18,593 nt of DNA from positions 1-18,593 of the forward strand of contig JACZIY010000311.1 in NCBI GenBank assembly GCA_014860845.1, written 5' to 3'. The DNA comes from Anaerolineaceae bacterium (lineage in GTDB: Bacteria > Chloroflexota > Anaerolineae > Anaerolineales > Anaerolineaceae). Both the position numbers and the translations under genes were made by a program. The notes beneath the pieces were generated by a model that saw only the letters and a list, made by a program, of their open reading frames with translations, made no database searches and was not told the origin of the DNA. How positions within the stretch are numbered: position 1 is the first letter of the stretch; each line of letters starts with the position of its first letter. Below, piece by piece: positions 15,341 to 18,593 of this stretch.

Positions 15341-18300
15341 TTACTTGAAAATCAATGGGAACCGCGTGATAAACCTTGGATCAATATCCCAATAATAAGC
15401 TTGCCCCGCACCTGGTTTACCATAATAGTCTACCAGCATCACACCTTGTGGTTGGCTATAAAGATAACCATCAATATCATTTACCCAGAATCCAAATGAG
15501 AATGGTTCGTTATTTGGATTCATCGATGTAAGATCAAAACCTAGAGGTGGTTTAGATAGATCAAAACTAGCCATGCCTGCGTAATCAGATGAGCCATTCC
15601 AGTCATAACTAACAACTTCAAAATCAAAAACCGAACTCAAATAGTTCCATGATGTTGGTAAGTACCACTCCTGGAAACCTGATCCAAAATCTGTATAGAT
15701 CATGTAGGGACTTCCTAGATACAAATTGCCATCAGTATAATCAACTTGAATGACATACCACCAGTTGTTACTTGCCCCTGGGTTCCACCATCCATAATTG
15801 TAGTTGAAATTGACCGTTTCTGTACTACCATCCTGATCTGCATCAACGTATAGGTCTACTTCACTGAAAAATGGTTGGTTAGTATGGACTGGTCCCCACA
15901 TGGAAAATGCAGGTACAAAGATATCACCATATGAAGCTGAGTACCAACCATAATCAAGTCCTACATAATGGAGATCACCCATATCCAACACATCGGGATC
16001 GTTATCTGAAACCATGAATACAGGATATGCCCACAAAGATGACGCCATAGGCCCACTCTGAGTCAAATCTGCATATCCATAACCATTTACAATATCAAAC
16101 GTGGTAGCAGAATCATCTTCGGTGATTTCCGTGTAAGGTCGTGGAACAAAATAGAATGGAACGCGAAGAGCATTAACTCCGTTTTTAGTTACTTCTGAAA
16201 ATGTCACGAAACCATAATATTCATCCAGTGGCTCATAATAAGCATTATCATATGCAAATCTCACCAGCGTTGGATCAAGCTCCAAAGTAACATCAATCTG
16301 GACCGACCCGGAAGCAGGCACAACTACCTGTGATACCGATGAGGTTAATGTTGCACCAGAAGCATCTGAGGTAAACACAGTGGCAACGTCGTATGTTTTA
16401 TCTTCAGAGGAGAAATTATACAGCGTGACGGTTTTTACATCCTCATACAATGTGTCTTCTAATTCAATCACACCCCAACTTAAGGAAACTAATTTAGGGT
16501 CACCGACAGCAACCACTGGAGTATTGACAGCTGCATAAGCATCAACACGACCAGCACCTTGTCGAGGTACCTGAGCGCTTACGATGTCCGCCAAATCTAC
16601 CGCCGTATTCATCATCGAAGCTTTAATTTGTTCATTTGTCCAATTCGGATGTGCCTGCTTGAGGAGAGCAGCTACACCAGTGACATGTGGAGCTGCCATG
16701 GAAGTTCCATTATAAGACACACCTTGATCACCGCTACCCATCATGGCTGCAAAAATTGCAACTCCAGGAGCTGAGATTTCTGGTTTTAATTTGGAGTCAA
16801 ATCCTCGAGGACCTCTGGAAGAAAATGAACCAATTGTATCTGGAGGATCAGGAGACACAAAGGAAGTGACATTGGAATCTGGACCAACAGAGACTACAAG
16901 CGGGGTTAAGCCCTTAAGGAGAGTTCCATCACTCTGTAGAATTGATCCTGCTGGTAAAGTTGATCCTGTGGTATCCATGGAAATTATTCCAGTAGTGTTG
17001 TTGTATATAATTGCCGCAACGGCACCTAATTCCTCCGCATTGTTAATTTTTACGTAAAAACTACAAGTTCCTCGCTTGATTAATGCGATTTTTCCTTCTA
17101 AAGCACCGGGTGCTATTCCCGCGATATCACAGAACTCTCCTAATGGAGTTGCGATTTCTTCTATAGTTGAAACATCAACCATTTCTGCGGTTATTGTAGT
17201 TTCAAATGGGTTGTAAGAGACAGTATATGGAATTTTCTGGTCTTCATTATATTCAATATAAGGTGAAGTAGAGAATCCAGTAGATGAAGCCGCTACAGAT
17301 AATGCAGAATCACTAACTGAAGGAGCACCAACTATATATGAGTTATTACCTGAATTTCCTGCGGAAGCGACTACAAATACACCAGCTTGTGATGCTGCTT
17401 CAACTACAATTAATTCGGGATCATTGACATCGTTAGGACCAAAGGATGAACCAAGTGACATATTGATCACATCAACATGATCATTAATGCTACCATCACC
17501 ATTGGGATCCATTGCCCACTCAATAGCATCCATGGCTAAGTTAGTCGATCCATCAGCACCAAATACTTTTAGTGCGTATAAGAAAGCTTCTGGTGCGACA
17601 CCACTGCCAAAGCCCGCATCAATACCAGCAGCCGTGGAAGCGACATGGGTTCCATGACCATTTTCATCCAATGGATCGGGATCAGGCACAGGGGTATAAA
17701 GTGCAGGATCATCTGAACCAGCATCATAATTGGTTCCAGCAAAATCCCACCCACCAATTACTTTTGCGGTTGGGAAGGTAGAACCTTCGATCCGAGTTGG
17801 ATCATTGGCAGCATATTGGCTCGGGTTGCCACTTCCACCAAGCATCGCATGGGTGTAATCAATACCTGTATCAATGACTGCAATTGTTATTCCAGTTCCT
17901 TTAAAACCGACTGGCAACATATCCCAAACGTCATCTGCATTGATTAATGGCACACTATTTGATAATGTTAATTCATGTTCAGGGGCTCTACTTACAGATT
18001 TTACTCCTGGCATTGATCGAATCGTATTCAATTCCCTTGCAGGAACCTTTGCCATAAAACCATTGATGGTTTTGGTGTACTGCCCCATTACATCTCCACC
18101 TAATTTTTCTACAGAATCAATAAATGGTTTTTGAGATGTTTTTATTATTTGAACATATGATTGTTGCGTACTGGCAGACATAGTCTCAGGGCTTGATTTT
18201 ACCTTCCCCATATATTCAATTAGTGAAGGCTTTTCCAATTGAATTACAACTGTTAATTTCATACCAGCGTAATCGAGGAGTGCGTTGGGTATTGGACCTT

Positions 18301-18496
18301 GATTTCGAATCAAGAACTCCTCTATTGTCATTCCATCTCGAAATTCATCCACAAGTTCTTGGGGTAATTCTGTTGGTGTTCTGGATGGAAGATTGCTATT
18401 ACTGAAATCACCAGGGATTTCTTTTGCACTGGCAGGCGAAACCACCATCGCCAGTACCATCAATACAGCAAAGATTTTAAATAAATTGCGTTTCAT
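15341..18496 (-). CDS. Secreted subtilisin-family (S8) serine protease with PA domain
   Basis: A 1051-residue extracellular protease resembling Vpr/lactocepin-type subtilases. Signal peptide 1-24 (cleavage after ASA); inhibitor I9-like propeptide about 78-175 with NGFMAKVPARELNTIRSMPGV; catalytic domain about 198-660. The triad is visible: D209 (AVIDTGID), H281 (ENGHGTHVAS) and S599 (YNGTSMAAPHV), with oxyanion N381 (VASAGNSG). A protease-associated domain is inserted between N381 and S599 (about 440-545; GKIALIKRGTCSFYVKINNA). An Fn3-like segment follows (about 665-785). The final ~265 residues are rich in Tyr and Trp and carry an acidic loop DADQDG (885-890). No membrane anchor is seen. GAGGGAG (18511-18505) lies 8 bases before the ATG. 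Likely role: digestion of external protein for peptides. It is adjacent to a secreted nuclease, separated only by holB. Confidence 0.95.
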   Translation of the reverse strand: MKRNLFKIFAVLMVLAMVVSPASAKEIPGDFSNSNLPSRTPTELPQELVDEFRDGMTIEEFLIRNQGPIPNALLDYAGMKLTVVIQLEKPSLIEYMGKVKSSPETMSASTQQSYVQIIKTSQKPFIDSVEKLGGDVMGQYTKTINGFMAKVPARELNTIRSMPGVKSVSRAPEHELTLSNSVPLINADDVWDMLPVGFKGTGITIAVIDTGIDYTHAMLGGSGNPSQYAANDPTRIEGSTFPTAKVIGGWDFAGTNYDAGSDDPALYTPVPDPDPLDENGHGTHVASTAAGIDAGFGSGVAPEAFLYALKVFGADGSTNLAMDAIEWAMDPNGDGSINDHVDVINMSLGSSFGPNDVNDPELIVVEAASQAGVFVVASAGNSGNNSYIVGAPSVSDSALSVAASSTGFSTSPYIEYNEDQKIPYTVSYNPFETTITAEMVDVSTIEEIATPLGEFCDIAGIAPGALEGKIALIKRGTCSFYVKINNAEELGAVAAIIYNNTTGIISMDTTGSTLPAGSILQSDGTLLKGLTPLVVSVGPDSNVTSFVSPDPPDTIGSFSSRGPRGFDSKLKPEISAPGVAIFAAMMGSGDQGVSYNGTSMAAPHVTGVAALLKQAHPNWTNEQIKASMMNTAVDLADIVSAQVPRQGAGRVDAYAAVNTPVVAVGDPKLVSLSWGVIELEDTLYEDVKTVTLYNFSSEDKTYDVATVFTSDASGATLTSSVSQVVVPASGSVQIDVTLELDPTLVRFAYDNAYYEPLDEYYGFVTFSEVTKNGVNALRVPFYFVPRPYTEITEDDSATTFDIVNGYGYADLTQSGPMASSLWAYPVFMVSDNDPDVLDMGDLHYVGLDYGWYSASYGDIFVPAFSMWGPVHTNQPFFSEVDLYVDADQDGSTETVNFNYNYGWWNPGASNNWWYVIQVDYTDGNLYLGSPYMIYTDFGSGFQEWYLPTSWNYLSSVFDFEVVSYDWNGSSDYAGMASFDLSKPPLGFDLTSMNPNNEPFSFGFWVNDIDGYLYSQPQGVMLVDYYGKPGAGQAYYWDIDPRFITRFPLIFK

Positions 18497-18593
18497 ATAA
18501 CATACTCCCTCATTAAAAATTTTTCGTTTCCCTATTCATGGGATTAGTTAAATAAAATTGATTTAAGCACCTCCTTTTCCAAAGGTGATGATT
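18497..18593 (-). promoter_or_regulatory. Leader region of the protease gene with an orphan Shine-Dalgarno-like element
   Basis: On the minus strand, CACCTTTGG (18587-18579) is followed by AAAAGGAGGTG (18578-18568). The second element contains AAGGAGGTG, a near-ideal Shine-Dalgarno sequence, about 72 bases before the protease ATG and with no start codon at the normal distance. CACCT can pair with AGGTG, or CCTTT with AAAGG, giving alternative small hairpins. A possible 8-codon leader peptide runs from ATG 18539 to a stop ending at 18513, but lacks its own ribosome-binding site. No convincing -10/-35 pair is visible before the window edge. Confidence 0.4.

Noticed and set aside
16743..17057. 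104-codon plus-strand frame antisense to the protease gene
   Set aside because: It lies opposite the PA and catalytic regions of an intact S8 protease and shows no independent signal.
18568..18580. CACCTCCTTTTCC on the plus strand resembles the 3' end of 16S rRNA
   Set aside because: The preceding bases are AT-rich and lack the conserved GGTTGGAT context and upstream 16S helix, so this is not an rRNA end.
1..18593. Defence system, prophage, transposon, CRISPR array or tRNA
   Set aside because: No transposase, integrase, phage structural gene, spaced direct repeats or tRNA-like cloverleaf was seen on either strand.

Overview
The window looks like a piece of a bacterial chromosome, most likely from the phylum Chloroflexota (Anaerolineae-like). 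This assignment is an inference from protein character: a fused methyltransferase/family-2 glycosyltransferase, large multi-spanning GT-C-like proteins, and secreted mosaic enzymes with Ig-like and 'W-S-P-N-H-K' domains. No rRNA or tRNA marker is present. Coding density is high and base composition is moderate. I see no insertion sequence, phage gene, CRISPR array or tRNA.

Layout. (1) Positions 1-3705, minus strand: a two-gene operon, a PcrA/UvrD-type helicase followed by murJ (lipid II flippase, cut by the left window edge). It is read from a strong TTGACA-N18-TACAAT promoter that lies almost on top of the helicase start codon. (2) Positions 3772-5939, plus strand: divergent from the helicase, an operon of a methyltransferase/glycosyltransferase fusion and a second class I methyltransferase. 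(3) Positions 5940-10952, minus strand: a three-gene operon of a lysylphosphatidylglycerol-synthase-TM (AglD/YbhN-type) membrane protein and two very hydrophobic GT-C-like proteins with extracytoplasmic C-terminal domains. It converges on region 2 with no intergenic base. (4) A 305-base divergent intergenic region, then a 996-residue secreted nuclease (11195-14185) with a strong terminator. (5) holB (DNA polymerase III delta-prime, 14277-15284), with a promoter that implies a leaderless mRNA. It ends at a bidirectional terminator shared with (6) a 1051-residue secreted subtilisin-family protease on the minus strand (15341-18496).

How the genes fit together. Regions 2 and 3 read as one cell-envelope glycan module. 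The cytoplasmic GT2 domain would make or extend a polyprenyl-linked sugar, the methyltransferases would modify it, and the AglD-like protein and GT-C-like proteins would act in or across the membrane. murJ next door is also an envelope lipid-linked-intermediate gene. The secreted nuclease and secreted protease look like a scavenging pair that releases nucleotides and peptides outside the cell. pcrA and holB are housekeeping DNA-metabolism genes.

I did not find a clear-cut undescribed system. The best leads are the glycan module with its two unassigned membrane proteins, and the two promoter/start-codon arrangements predicting leaderless messages for pcrA and holB.
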